Shown here piece after piece: positions 1 through 9,052 of a DNA stretch of 64,000 nucleotides. This DNA comes from Novosphingobium sp. PhB57 (GTDB lineage Bacteria; Pseudomonadota; Alphaproteobacteria; Sphingomonadales; Sphingomonadaceae). Under the pieces are notes generated by a model. That model was not told the origin of the DNA and searched no databases. It saw only the letters and a list, made by a program, of their open reading frames with translations. The stretch is taken from positions 372,001 to 436,000 of the forward strand of contig NZ_SMBO01000005.1 of NCBI RefSeq assembly GCF_004342985.1, given 5' to 3'. Positions within the stretch are counted from its first letter, which is position 1. Each line of letters begins with the position of its first letter. Position numbers and translations under genes: made by a program.

Positions 1-965
1 AGGCGGACGCGGTCACCATTTCGCCCAAGATCTCCGGCTATGTCGAGGACGTGCTCGTCGGCGACAACCAGGACGTGAAGGCCGGCCAGCCGCTCGTCCG
101 CATCGACCCGCGCGACTACAATGCCCAGGCGGAGCAGTACCAGGCGCAGATCGACGTCGCCAAGGCCAATGCCGATAACGTGCGCGCCGGCATCGGCGAG
201 CAGGAAGCCGGCATCGCCCAGGCCCGCGCCCAGCTGGCCTCGGCCGAGGAAGACGCCCGCTACGCCGAGCGCGAGGCCGCCCGCTATGCCCCGCTGGCCG
301 CCAGCGGCGCCGAGACGAAGCAGCAGCTCGCCTCCTTGCGCAACCAGGCCGCCAAGGCCCGCGCCGCCGCCGATGCGCAGCGCGCCGCCGTGCTTTCGGC
401 CGAGCGCCGGATCGGTTCGCTCAACGCCCAGATCCGCCAGGCCGAGGCCCAGGGCGAAGCCGCCCGCGCCCAGCTGGCCGCCGCCCATGTCAATGTCGGC
501 TCCACCGTGCTCAAGGCCAGCATCGACGGCCGCATCGGCGACCGTACCGTGCGCACCGGGCAGTTCGTGCAGGCCGGCACCCGCCTGATGTCGGTGGTGC
601 CGCTGACCAAGCTCTACGTCACCGCCAACTTCAAGGAAACGCAGATCGGCCTGATGCACGCCGGCCAGCCCGCGACCATCCAGGTGGACGCGCTGGACGG
701 CACCAGGATCCGCGGCCACGTCGAATCCATCTCGCCGGGCACGGGCGCGCAGTTCTCCCTGCTGCCGCCCCAGAACGCGACCGGCAACTTCACCAAGATC
801 GTCCAGCGCGTGCCCGTGCGCATCGCCATCGACGCCGGACCCGAGGCGCGCCGCGTCCTCGTGCCCGGCCTTTCGGTCACCGTCACGGTCGACACCCTGG
901 CCGCCAAGGGCACCCAGGGCGCCGTGGCCAAGCAGGAAAAGGCACGCCGGGACGATAACCGGTGA
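1..965 (+). CDS. emrA: EmrA-like HlyD-family membrane fusion protein (5' end outside window)
   Basis: Periplasmic adaptor of a tripartite efflux pump, linking the inner-membrane transporter encoded next to an outer-membrane channel. The frame is open from base 3, so the N-terminal anchor lies outside the window. The visible part starts in a biotinyl-lipoyl half domain (ISPKISGYV, then VLVGDNQDVKAGQPL), followed by a long Ala/Glu/Gln-rich coiled-coil hairpin typical of EmrA, the second lipoyl half (LKASIDGRIGDRTVRTGQFV) and a beta-barrel domain. The stop overlaps the GTG start of the next gene by three bases (GTGA), indicating translational coupling. Assignment to the EmrA branch rests on the DHA2-type partner; the substrate cannot be read from sequence. 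Confidence 0.9.
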   Translation, partial: ADAVTISPKISGYVEDVLVGDNQDVKAGQPLVRIDPRDYNAQAEQYQAQIDVAKANADNVRAGIGEQEAGIAQARAQLASAEEDARYAEREAARYAPLAASGAETKQQLASLRNQAAKARAAADAQRAAVLSAERRIGSLNAQIRQAEAQGEAARAQLAAAHVNVGSTVLKASIDGRIGDRTVRTGQFVQAGTRLMSVVPLTKLYVTANFKETQIGLMHAGQPATIQVDALDGTRIRGHVESISPGTGAQFSLLPPQNATGNFTKIVQRVPVRIAIDAGPEARRVLVPGLSVTVTVDTLAAKGTQGAVAKQEKARRDDNR

Positions 966-2536
966 GCCGATCCGCTTCCGTTTCGTCCCCGGCCCGGTCG
1001 CCGGCCGAACCGCCGGCGCCGCCGGAAACCGAGCAGCGCGCCGATGCCGCCGCCTGGCTGGCCGTGGCCGCGGGCACGCTGGGCGCGCTGATGGCGACGC
1101 TGGACGTCTCCATCGTCAACAGCTCGCTGCCCACGATCCAGGGCGAGATCGGCGCCAGCGGCACCGAAGGCACCTGGATCGCCACGGCCTATCTCGTGGC
1201 CGAGATCGTCATCATTCCACTGTCCGGCTGGCTTGAACGCCTGCTGGGCCTTCGCACCCTGCTGCTCGTCGCCTCGGCGCTGTTCACCCTGTTCTCGATC
1301 ATGTGCGGCCTTTCGACCACCCTGCCGATGATGATCGTCGGCCGCGTGGGCCAGGGCTTCACGGGCGGCGCGCTGATCCCCACCGCCATGACCATCGTGG
1401 CGACACGATTGCCCCGCGCCCAGCAGCCGATCGGCAATGCCCTGTTCGGCGCGACCGCGCTGCTCGGGCCGGTGGTCGGCCCCGTGCTGGGCGGCTGGCT
1501 GACCGAGAACGTCAGCTGGCACTATGCCTTCTTCCTCAACCTGCCGGTCGGCATCGCACTGGCGACGCTGCTGCTGGTGGCCATCCCGCACCAGAAATCC
1601 AACCTCGGCCTCATCCGCGAGGCGGACTGGATGGGCATTCTCGGCCTGGCCCTCGGCCTGGGCGGACTGACCGTGGTGCTGGAGGAAGGCGAGCGCGAGC
1701 AGTGGTTCTCCTCCGGCCTCATCATCTCGCTGACGGCGGTATCGGTGTTCGGGATGGTGCTGATCGCGCTGGGCCAGATTTTCGCGCGCAAGCCGGTGAT
1801 CCAGCTCAAGCTCCTGCTGAACCGGCAATTCGGCAGCGTCGTCGCCATGGTCACCGTGGTGGGCATGGTGATCTACGGCACGTCCTACGTGATCCCGCAG
1901 TTCCTTTCGACGATCGCCGGATACAATTCGCTGCAATCGGGGCAGGTGGTGATGCTTTCGGGCATCCCGGTCATGCTGATGATGCCGATTACGCCCTGGC
2001 TGATCCGCAACGTCGACATTCGCCTCTCCGTCGGCTTCGGCCTCTCCGTACTGGCGCTGAGCGCCCTGCTGGAGACCGGCCTGACGCCGCTTTCCGACGG
2101 CGCGGACTTCGTGGAATCCCAGCTCATGCGCGGCATGGGCACGGTGTTCTGCATGATGTTCCTGAACCAGGCGGCGATCCGCTCGGTGCCCAGGGAAGAG
2201 GCGGGCGATGCCTCGGGCCTCTACAACGCCGCGCGCAACCTGGGCGGTTCCTTCGCCCTGGCCGGCATCGCGGTGATCCAGGACCAGCGCCTCTGGCTCC
2301 ACGCCCGGCGCCTGGAAGAAACGCTCAACGCCAATTCGGTCTCCGTGCAGGACTATGTCGCCGCGCAGGGACCGGGCGTGCTGCGATCGCTGGAATCGAC
2401 CATCCAGATCCAGGCGCTGACGATGACTTATGCCGACATGTTCTGGATGATGTCGGTGGGCATCGTCTTCGTCATTCCGCTCGTTCTGTTCCTTCGCCCG
2501 CTGCCCAAGAATGCGCCGCTGGCGACCGGACATTGA
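962..2536 (+). CDS. emrB: EmrB/QacA-type (DHA2) MFS drug efflux transporter
   Basis: Fourteen-helix proton-driven exporter of the inner membrane, 524 residues, a normal length for DHA2. An Ala/Pro-rich cytoplasmic tail precedes helix 1, which carries the family motif LDVSIVNSSLPTI. Motif B (GRVGQGFTGGALIPTAM) and the antiporter motif C (LLGPVVGPVLGGW, then WHYAFFLNLPVG) are both intact. The GTG start overlaps the stop of the adaptor gene, and the NodT-like channel gene follows after 8 bases, so the three form one operon encoding an EmrAB-TolC-like pump. Substrates are probably hydrophobic drugs or phenolics, given the aromatic-catabolic neighbourhood, but that is inference. No dedicated regulator is visible; one could lie upstream of the window. 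Confidence 0.95.
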   Translation: MSRSASVSSPARSPAEPPAPPETEQRADAAAWLAVAAGTLGALMATLDVSIVNSSLPTIQGEIGASGTEGTWIATAYLVAEIVIIPLSGWLERLLGLRTLLLVASALFTLFSIMCGLSTTLPMMIVGRVGQGFTGGALIPTAMTIVATRLPRAQQPIGNALFGATALLGPVVGPVLGGWLTENVSWHYAFFLNLPVGIALATLLLVAIPHQKSNLGLIREADWMGILGLALGLGGLTVVLEEGEREQWFSSGLIISLTAVSVFGMVLIALGQIFARKPVIQLKLLLNRQFGSVVAMVTVVGMVIYGTSYVIPQFLSTIAGYNSLQSGQVVMLSGIPVMLMMPITPWLIRNVDIRLSVGFGLSVLALSALLETGLTPLSDGADFVESQLMRGMGTVFCMMFLNQAAIRSVPREEAGDASGLYNAARNLGGSFALAGIAVIQDQRLWLHARRLEETLNANSVSVQDYVAAQGPGVLRSLESTIQIQALTMTYADMFWMMSVGIVFVIPLVLFLRPLPKNAPLATGH

Positions 2537-2544
2537 GGAAAACC

Positions 2545-4005
2545 ATGCGTTCCATCCTTCTGCTGCCCCTGATGACCGGGGCTCTGACGGCCACTCTCGC
2601 CGGCTGCACGGTCGGTCCCGACTATGCCGGCCCGCCCAGGGCCGCCTCCGACGGCGCCACCGCCGCCGCCTTCGTGCGCGCCGATGCCGGTGCGGTCACG
2701 GCCGCGTCGCCGGTCGCCGACTGGTGGAAGCCGCTTGGCGATCCGCTGCTCGACGATCTGATCGCCCGCGCCCTGACCGGCAATACCGACGTCAAGGCCG
2801 GCGAGGCGCGCCTGCGCCAGGCCCGCGCCGCCTTGGGCGAGGAGCGCGCCAACCTCGCGCCCAAGGTCAGCGCTTCGGCCATGTACGCTCATGCCCATGT
2901 CCCCGGCGTGGCTTTCGGCAGCAGTGACGGCAGCGACAGCAGCGGCGGCGACAGCAGCGGGGGCAGCAGCGGCACCGACCTCAACCTCTACAACCTGGGC
3001 TTCAACGCCAGCTGGGAAGTCGACCTGTTCGGCGGCCAGCGCCGTGCGGTGGAAGCCGCGCGCGCCGGCATCGAGGGCGCCGAGGCCAGCCTGGCCGACG
3101 TGCAGGTGAGCATCGCCGCCAATGTCGCCAAGTCCTACCTCGACTTGCGCGACCGTCAGCAGCGCATCGCGCTCGGCCAGCAGTCGATCGCCTGGCAGGA
3201 AGAGGCGCTCACCCTCACGCGCCAGCGGCTCGAACGCGGCACCGCAACCGCGATGGAAGTGGCCCAGGCCGAAGGCCAGCTCGCCTCCGCCCGCGCCCAG
3301 ATCGCCCCGCTCGCCGCCGAGCGCGACGCCTACATGAACGCGCTGGCGGTGCTGACCGCGCAAGAACCCGGCGCGCTCGACGCTGCCCTGGCCGCCGCCG
3401 GGGAGATCCCGCTGCCGCCCGCGACAGTGCCCGTGGGCGATCCCGCGCGGCTGATCGCCAACCGTCCCGACATCCGCGCGGCCGAGCGTGAGCTGGCCGC
3501 CGATACCGCCAAGATCGGCCAGGCCGAAGCCGCGCGCTTCCCGCGCCTCTCGTTCATGGGCCTGATCGGCATCGGCGGCACCAAGATCAGCGACCTTGGC
3601 AAGCTGGACGACTTCACCGCCCTTGCCGCCCCGCAACTGAGCTGGAGCTTCCTCGACTTCGGCCGCAGCAAGGCCAAGGTCCACCAGTCCGAAGCCGTGC
3701 GCGACGAGGCCGAGGCCCGCTACCGCGGCACCGTGCTGACCGCGTTGCGCGACGCCGAGGATTCGCTGGCGCGCTACCGCGAAGGCCGCATCACCGTGGC
3801 CGCGCTGGCCCGCGCGCGCGACAAGGCGGCGATGGCGGAGAGCCTCACCGACCAGCGCTTCCAGTCCGGCACGGCCACCCGCGTCGCCGTGCTCAACGCC
3901 CGCCGCGACCGCAGCAGCGCCGAGCAGAACCTGGTGACGGCCCGCGCCGCGCTCACATCCGATTACGTGGCCATCCAGAAGGCGCTCGGCTTGGCCTGGC
4001 GCTGA
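2545..4005 (+). CDS. NodT-family outer-membrane efflux lipoprotein
   Basis: Outer-membrane channel of the EmrAB-like pump, 486 residues. The ATG at 2545 is chosen because it begins a lipoprotein signal peptide with lipobox LAGC (acylated Cys21), followed by the TVGPDY motif typical of NodT/OprM channels. Two outer-membrane efflux repeats follow, with long Ala-rich helices and sequences such as NRPDIRAAERELAAD that mark the second repeat. A Ser/Gly-rich low-complexity stretch (about residues 131-146) sits in the first repeat where the extracellular loop is expected. It closes the three-gene operon and is convergent with the chemoreceptor gene; an intrinsic terminator read on the opposite strand lies between them. 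Confidence 0.93.
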   Translation: MRSILLLPLMTGALTATLAGCTVGPDYAGPPRAASDGATAAAFVRADAGAVTAASPVADWWKPLGDPLLDDLIARALTGNTDVKAGEARLRQARAALGEERANLAPKVSASAMYAHAHVPGVAFGSSDGSDSSGGDSSGGSSGTDLNLYNLGFNASWEVDLFGGQRRAVEAARAGIEGAEASLADVQVSIAANVAKSYLDLRDRQQRIALGQQSIAWQEEALTLTRQRLERGTATAMEVAQAEGQLASARAQIAPLAAERDAYMNALAVLTAQEPGALDAALAAAGEIPLPPATVPVGDPARLIANRPDIRAAERELAADTAKIGQAEAARFPRLSFMGLIGIGGTKISDLGKLDDFTALAAPQLSWSFLDFGRSKAKVHQSEAVRDEAEARYRGTVLTALRDAEDSLARYREGRITVAALARARDKAAMAESLTDQRFQSGTATRVAVLNARRDRSSAEQNLVTARAALTSDYVAIQKALGLAWR

Positions 4006-4043
4006 TAGGGCCTGGCGCTGACCTGACGCTGATACGGCGCTGA

Positions 4044-4084
4044 CGAAAAAAAGGCCCCCCGGTCGCACCGACCGGGGAGCCTTC
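4044..4084 (-). terminator. intrinsic terminator of the chemoreceptor gene
   Basis: On the minus strand a GC-rich stem (GGCTCCCCGGTCG paired with CGACCGGGGGGCC, one mismatch) is followed by seven T residues. It starts about 20 bases after the chemoreceptor stop. The plus-strand side has no T tract, so it serves mainly the minus-strand gene. Confidence 0.85.
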
Positions 4085-4105
4085 GCGTATCCGCGGTGGA
4101 ACCGC

Positions 4106-5410
4106 TCAGCCGTGGCGCGCGATCAGCCGCAGGCCCGGGGTCGCCGGTCCCATCCGGAAACGATCGGCCTCGGCCGCCAGTGCGGCGATTTCCGAGGTCA
4201 GATTGCGAGCAGCGGCGGAGGTTTCCTCGACCATCGCCGCATTCTGCTGGGTGGCGTGGTCCATGGCCCCCACTGCCGTATTGATTTCACCGATCGCCGC
4301 GGCCTGCGCGTCGTTGTCGGCGGCGATCTGGCCCGCAAGCCGGGTCACTTCCTCGCCAGAGGAGGAGATGACGCCGAACGCGGAGTCCACCTTCTCCACG
4401 GCATCGACCGCCGCCTCGATGTCGGTCTGGGTCACGCCCAGCTGGTCGCGGGCACGCTTCGATTCCTCTTCGGCGCGCATGGCGAGGGCCGAGACAAGGT
4501 CCGCCACCACCGCGAAACCGCGCCCGGCATCGCCGGCCCGGCCGGCCTCTACCGCCGCATTCATGGCGAGCACGCGGGTCTGGAAGGCAATCTTGTCGAG
4601 ACCCTCGATCACGCCGTCGATGCCCTTGGCGCTGTCGCTCACGCGGTTCATCGCCTGGACCGCGGCGTCCGTGCGCGCCCGGCCTTCCAGCACCGCGCCC
4701 ATCGCCTGTTCCGACGTGGAGAGCGAGCGCGAGGCGGCCTGCGCCGTGGCGCGCAGGCGGTCGTCGATCTGCTGGATCGCCGCGGCCGTCTGCTCCAGGC
4801 TGGCGGCATTGCCCTCGGTGCGGCGGGCCAGGTCCTCGGAGGCCTGCGCAATCTCGCGCGATCCGGTGAGGCTGTTCTGGGTGCTGGCCTTCACCGAGCC
4901 GAGCAGGCCGCGCAGGCTGGCCAGGGCTTCGTTGAAGCTGGCCTTGAGCGCGGCGTATTCGGCCGGGTAGTCCTCTACGATATCGCAGGAAAGGTCGCCT
5001 TCGGACAAGCGGCGGAAGTTCTCGGCCATGCCCTGCACGACGGCGGAATTGCGCTGCGCCTCGCCGTTCGAGGCGATTTCCGCCTGCGCGGTCGCGCGGA
5101 ACTGGAACATCGCCTGGGTCAGGCGGCCAACGCAGTCGCGGTAGTGCGTGAATTCGATCGGGCTATCGAGATCGCCCGAAGCCAGGCCCTCCATGCGCAC
5201 CACGGTGGTGACGTAAGGCCCGGCGATCGCCTCGCGGTAGGCCACGGCCAGGACCACCGCCAGCGCGGTCGCGCCCAGCGCCACCCAGTGCGCGGCACTT
5301 TCGCCCACCAGCAGCCCGGCGCCTCCCGACAGTCCGACGAGGATGACGAAGCTACTGAAAGCGATAAGTAATTTCAGTCTGATCGGCGCGTTGGCCTTGA
5401 ACCATTCCAT
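4106..5410 (-). CDS. methyl-accepting chemotaxis protein without a periplasmic sensor domain
   Basis: Chemoreceptor-like signalling protein, 434 residues. Two hydrophobic helices (about 12-34 and 38-60) are joined by only a few residues, so there is essentially no periplasmic ligand domain. HAMP-like helices (about 60-115, and a second set near 130-185) lead into the MCP signalling hairpin. The hairpin tip is recognisable (IAFQTRVLAMNAAVEAGRAGDAGRGFA with EV.LA-like residues after it) but diverges from consensus: QTR for QTN and VADLVSALAMRAEEES after the tip. There is no C-terminal CheR-binding pentapeptide. No che genes are nearby, so it is an orphan. It could sense membrane state, intracellular cues, or act through a partner. 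The 254 bases upstream, before the next gene, hold its promoter region but no further gene that I can see. Confidence 0.9.
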   Translation of the reverse strand: MEWFKANAPIRLKLLIAFSSFVILVGLSGGAGLLVGESAAHWVALGATALAVVLAVAYREAIAGPYVTTVVRMEGLASGDLDSPIEFTHYRDCVGRLTQAMFQFRATAQAEIASNGEAQRNSAVVQGMAENFRRLSEGDLSCDIVEDYPAEYAALKASFNEALASLRGLLGSVKASTQNSLTGSREIAQASEDLARRTEGNAASLEQTAAAIQQIDDRLRATAQAASRSLSTSEQAMGAVLEGRARTDAAVQAMNRVSDSAKGIDGVIEGLDKIAFQTRVLAMNAAVEAGRAGDAGRGFAVVADLVSALAMRAEEESKRARDQLGVTQTDIEAAVDAVEKVDSAFGVISSSGEEVTRLAGQIAADNDAQAAAIGEINTAVGAMDHATQQNAAMVEETSAAARNLTSEIAALAAEADRFRMGPATPGLRLIARHG

Positions 5411-5664
5411 TCGGATTCCCCCACCCCTGAGTTGTCGCCCGAGCGGCGGGAATTCCAGCCGGACGAGATATCCATCAGGCTTTATAGAGTGGAAGAAAGG
5501 CGTCAGTTTCGGACTCGTCGGAATTACAACCGAAGAGGTTCTTTTGCAGGACTGTTCTTGCGAGGCCCGTGAAAGCGGAAAACGATTGCCAAATGAACGC
5601 GTGGATTCTTGCGCTTTTTAGGTAATGGTTTGCAAGCGGCAAGAATACCGCCGCCGCCGGCCTC

Positions 5665-6639
5665 TCAGCCCGGCCGGCTTCCCTTCAGGACCACGGCCTG
5701 GTCCATGACGCCGAAGGGCATCCAGCCGGTGCTGTCGCAGGCTGCCATGCGGACCCGGTCGCCGTGGACCATGAACGGGGTGGCGGGCTTGCCGTCGCGG
5801 ATGATCTCGATGGCGCGGACTTCGGAGATGCAGCTCGATCCCACTTGCGCGTAATCGGCGTTGGACACGGTGCCCGACCCGATCACCGTGCCTGCGACCA
5901 GATTGCGGGTCAGGGCGGCATGGGCAATGAGGTCGTGGAAACCGAAGTCCATCGCGGCGCCGCTTGCCGCGCCGAAGCGCCGGCCGTTGAGGTCGACCAG
6001 CAGGTCCATGCAGACCCGGCCGTCCCGCCAAGCCGCGCCCAGTGCCCCGGGCGTCACCGCGAAAGGCGCCATGGCGCAAGCGGGCTTGGCCTGGACCCAG
6101 CCGAAGCCGGTCTTCATCTCGACCGGCGCGATCGTGCGCAGCGACCAGTCGTTGATCTGGACGACGAGCCGGACGTGCTTCAGCGCGTCGGCGGCTGGCG
6201 TCCCCATCGGCACGTGATCGACGATCACGCCGAATTCGCCCTCGAAATCGATGCCGTGGGCGGGGTCTGCGAAAGGTACCGGGTCGTGGGGGCCGTGGAA
6301 GCGGTCCGACATCCCCTGGTACATCAGCGGCCGGTCGCTATCGACGGGAGGCAGCCCGAAGGCGATCTGCATGAGTTCGCCGTGCGTGCCGAAGGCCGAT
6401 CCGTCCAGCCACTGCCAGGACCGCGGCAAGGGCGCGCGAAGGCGGGCGGGGTCGAGCGTCCCGCCGCCGCCTGCCTCCAGCATGTCTGCAAGCTTGCGCA
6501 AGACTGGCTCGGCGGCGGTCCAGTCCTCCATCGCGGAGAGCAGGGTCAGGCCCGGCGTCGCCAGCCAGCGCGCGCCGTCGCGCGACACGACGATCAGCGC
6601 TCCATCGGGGCGCCCGTTTTCCACCGTGGCAAGACGCAT
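5665..6639 (-). CDS. fumarylacetoacetate hydrolase (FAH) family protein
   Basis: Metal-dependent hydrolase of the FAH superfamily, 324 residues, last gene of the catabolic operon. Family members cleave C-C bonds of 3-acyl-pyruvates (fumarylpyruvate, fumarylacetoacetate) or act as hydratases or decarboxylases. The metal ligands are in place as E133-x-E135 (DFEGEFGVIV) and D164 (VQINDWSLR), with the family GTVSNADYAQVGSSCISE-like strand near the end; an N-terminal domain of about 90 residues precedes the catalytic core. The start ATG lies 2 bases after the stop of the cyclase gene, so translation is coupled. It most likely acts on a product of ring fission late in the pathway. The exact substrate cannot be deduced. 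Confidence 0.88.
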   Translation of the reverse strand: MRLATVENGRPDGALIVVSRDGARWLATPGLTLLSAMEDWTAAEPVLRKLADMLEAGGGGTLDPARLRAPLPRSWQWLDGSAFGTHGELMQIAFGLPPVDSDRPLMYQGMSDRFHGPHDPVPFADPAHGIDFEGEFGVIVDHVPMGTPAADALKHVRLVVQINDWSLRTIAPVEMKTGFGWVQAKPACAMAPFAVTPGALGAAWRDGRVCMDLLVDLNGRRFGAASGAAMDFGFHDLIAHAALTRNLVAGTVIGSGTVSNADYAQVGSSCISEVRAIEIIRDGKPATPFMVHGDRVRMAACDSTGWMPFGVMDQAVVLKGSRPG

Positions 6640-6641
6640 GG

Positions 6642-7433
6642 TCAGTCCTCGAAGATCGCGACGGCGCGCGTCCAGCCAGCCGAAGCGCCCTTGATCTTGT
6701 GCGGGAAGCACGAGACGGTGAAGCCGTGCCCCGGCAGCACTTCCAGGTTGTGCAGCTTTTCGAGGTGACAGTAGCCGATGTCGCGGCCCGCCTTGTGGCC
6801 TTCCCAGATGAGCGAGGTATCGCCGGTTTCCTTCACCTTTTCGGCCGTATAGCTGAACGGCGCATCCCACGACCAGGCATCGGTGCCGGTCACGCGCACG
6901 CCGCGGGTCGTGAGGTACATCGTAGCCTCGTAACCCATGCCGCAGCCGCGGTTGACGTAGTTCGGCTCGCCCAGCGCCTTGCCGGCGGCGGTGTTGACGA
7001 GGACGATGTCGAGCGGCTTGAGGTCATGGCCGATGCGGGCGAGTTCGTCCTCGACGTCCTTGGCGGTGACCACATAGCCATCGGGGAGGTGGCGGAAGTC
7101 CAGCTTCACGCCGGACTGGAAACACCATTCCAGCGGCACTTCGTCGATGGTGATCGAACGCTCTGGCTCTCCATCCTTGCCGTTCATGGTCGGGTGGAAG
7201 TGATAGGGCGCATCGAGGTGCGTGCCGCTGTGGGTGGTCAGCTTCACCCATTCGGACGCGGCAAAACCAGCGCCGTCGGGCGTGTCCTCGGCGGTGACGC
7301 CGGGGAAGAACATGTCCAGCTCCGGCGCGGTGTCCATGTGGGTCTGGTACGTGATCTCCGGCTTCAGGAACGGCGGATCGCTGACCACGTCGTTGCAGAG
7401 CGAGATCGAGAGGTCGACAAAGCGGCGGGTCAT
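6642..7433 (-). CDS. cyclase/kynurenine-formamidase-family metal hydrolase
   Basis: Putative metal-dependent hydrolase of 263 residues in the family of KynB and polyketide-type cyclases. The metal-binding signature HxGTHxDxPxH is intact as H68, H72, D74 and H78 (HSGTHLDAPYHF). Known members hydrolyse amides or lactones, or isomerise ring-fission products (isatin hydrolase, formamidase). The stop is 2 bases from the FAH start and the ATG overlaps the stop of the alpha/beta hydrolase (ATGA), so it sits inside a tightly coupled operon. With an amine or amino-acid-type permease divergent from the operon, an amide or formamide substrate is conceivable, but that is inference. Confidence 0.88.
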   Translation of the reverse strand: MTRRFVDLSISLCNDVVSDPPFLKPEITYQTHMDTAPELDMFFPGVTAEDTPDGAGFAASEWVKLTTHSGTHLDAPYHFHPTMNGKDGEPERSITIDEVPLEWCFQSGVKLDFRHLPDGYVVTAKDVEDELARIGHDLKPLDIVLVNTAAGKALGEPNYVNRGCGMGYEATMYLTTRGVRVTGTDAWSWDAPFSYTAEKVKETGDTSLIWEGHKAGRDIGYCHLEKLHNLEVLPGHGFTVSCFPHKIKGASAGWTRAVAIFED

Positions 7434-8587
7434 GCGGTTTCTCCTCCGAGCGTCTCGGCGAACCAGTCCGAAATCAGGTCGCGGCCATAAGCCATGTTGT
7501 CGGCACCGACGTGCTCCACGCCGCCTTCGCGGGGCGTGAAAATCACCTTCTCTCGGCGCGGCGAGTTGACGAGTTGGTCGTAGAGGTCATCGGCGTAATC
7601 CACGCTGATCTGACGGTCCCTGGCGCCGTGCGTGACGAGGAATGGCACCTTGATGCGGTCCATATGGCCATTGAGGTTCATCGCTTCGGACTTCGCCAGG
7701 AAATCGTCCTGATCCTCGGCTCCAAAGGCCCAGTGGACGTGCGCCCAGTAGTGCGGCACCGGATTCTCGCCCTCGCGCGCCATGCGCTTGTCCTGCACTT
7801 CGCGCCAGTTGTGGTTGGCACCCCAGACCGCGCCCGAGGCGAAGCGCGGCTCATACGCCACCGCGCGCGGCGCGAAATGGCCGCCAAGCGAGATGCCGGT
7901 CATGCCGATGCGCGCCGGATCGACATCCGCCTGCTGCTCCAGCCAGTCCACTGCCTTGCTCGCCCAGCTTTCCGAATGCGGATCGACAGGCAGGTCCTGC
8001 AGGCGCAGCGCCTCGCCCGATCCGGGCTGGTCGACGCAGAGGGTGGAGATGCCCCGGCGCGCCAGTTCCTGCGGCAGGCGGGTCCAGTAGAGCAGTTCCT
8101 TGCAGCTATCGAGGCCGTTGCAGAACACCACCACCGGCTTGCGGCCTGCTCCCGGCGCGCGGGTGAACAGCGCCGGCATCGTGCCTGCCTCCAGCGGGAT
8201 CTCCACGCGTTCGCGGTTGATCTTGCCCAGCGCGGTCGAGCGGTCGAAAGCCGCGCGCGCCCGAGCATAGGTTTCCTTGCGTCCGGGATGGCCGTGGCCC
8301 TGCATCCGCTCGGCGGTGATCAGATAGAGCGAGGCGCGCTCCAGCTTGTTCGAGGCCGAAAACTTGCGGCCCTTCGCCTCGTCCTCGACGGCGAGTTCCA
8401 GCAGCTTGTAGCCCATCGCCGCCCAGGCCTTCATGAACTGCGGCGTGCCGGCATCGGCGCCGCCTGCCGCCGCGTCGCGGATCGGCTGGCACATGTCGAT
8501 GATCTCACCGAGCTGCGCGCCCGATTCCATCGCGATCGAGACCGAGAGATTCCAGATGTAGTTCGGGAAGTATTCGAAGAGGGCCAA
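7430..8587 (-). CDS. alpha/beta hydrolase, 2,6-dihydroxypseudooxynicotine-hydrolase-like
   Basis: Serine alpha/beta hydrolase of 385 residues. A helical N-terminal region (about 1-130) precedes the hydrolase core, the layout of DHPON hydrolase and the FrsA/DUF1100 group rather than of short MhpC/BphD enzymes. The apparent triad is S233 (GISLGGH), D324 (HGARDRQ) and H359 (GGVEHVG). DHPON hydrolase cleaves a C-C bond next to a ketone on an aromatic ring, so this enzyme may cut an acyl side chain or a ring-fission product. The start is TTG, chosen because AGGAG lies 7 bases upstream and the N-terminus matches the helical extension. The stop overlaps the cyclase start. The function within this pathway is unproven. 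Confidence 0.85.
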   Translation of the reverse strand: MALFEYFPNYIWNLSVSIAMESGAQLGEIIDMCQPIRDAAAGGADAGTPQFMKAWAAMGYKLLELAVEDEAKGRKFSASNKLERASLYLITAERMQGHGHPGRKETYARARAAFDRSTALGKINRERVEIPLEAGTMPALFTRAPGAGRKPVVVFCNGLDSCKELLYWTRLPQELARRGISTLCVDQPGSGEALRLQDLPVDPHSESWASKAVDWLEQQADVDPARIGMTGISLGGHFAPRAVAYEPRFASGAVWGANHNWREVQDKRMAREGENPVPHYWAHVHWAFGAEDQDDFLAKSEAMNLNGHMDRIKVPFLVTHGARDRQISVDYADDLYDQLVNSPRREKVIFTPREGGVEHVGADNMAYGRDLISDWFAETLGGETA

Positions 8588-8602
8588 GGGGGGCTCCTGT
8601 AA

Positions 8603-9052
8603 TCAGAAATAGGGGTGCGGATTGACGGTCTGCGTCTGGATCGGCTGGAGCACGTCCCAGTGCTCGACGATCCTGCCGTCCTTCAGGCGGTAGATGTCGG
8701 CCACCGCCCCGCCGGGATTGTCCGGCGAAGGGCGGCCGCGAAGGTGGATCATCGCCATGTCGCCATCGACGAGGATCCGCTTCACGTCGAACGAGGCGCC
8801 GGGCGCGGAGAACTTCGGCTCCAGCATGGCGATCGCCGCCTCGCGCCCGTCAAGAATGCCGGGGTTGTGCTGGATATAGTCCGCCGCCACGTAGCGCTCG
8901 AAGGCCGCGCGTACCTTGCGCTCGGTGTAGAAGAGCCGGGCGAAGTCGGTCACGACCGCGCGGTTGCGCGTCGTCAGCGTCTCCGGCGCGCGGGCCGAGA
9001 CCAGAGCGAGAGCGCAGGCCGCAAGGGCCGCGACCGACAGGCCCCGCTTCAT
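8603..9052 (-). CDS. secreted SnoaL-like (NTF2-fold) protein
   Basis: Small protein of 149 residues with an N-terminal hydrophobic leader (MKRGLSVAALAACALALVSARA) that looks like a signal peptide, followed by an NTF2/SnoaL-like fold: FYTERKVRAAFERYVAADYIQHNPGI, then a central region ending GRIVEHWDVLQPI. This is the pattern of the SnoaL-like predicted polyketide-cyclase family found beside catabolic genes. Its ATG overlaps the stop of the dioxygenase gene (ATGA). The catalytic role is unknown; related proteins isomerise or cyclise small substrates, and many have no proven activity. A periplasmic member inside an otherwise cytoplasmic pathway is unusual; it may act on the substrate before import. 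Confidence 0.8.
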   Translation of the reverse strand: MKRGLSVAALAACALALVSARAPETLTTRNRAVVTDFARLFYTERKVRAAFERYVAADYIQHNPGILDGREAAIAMLEPKFSAPGASFDVKRILVDGDMAMIHLRGRPSPDNPGGAVADIYRLKDGRIVEHWDVLQPIQTQTVNPHPYF

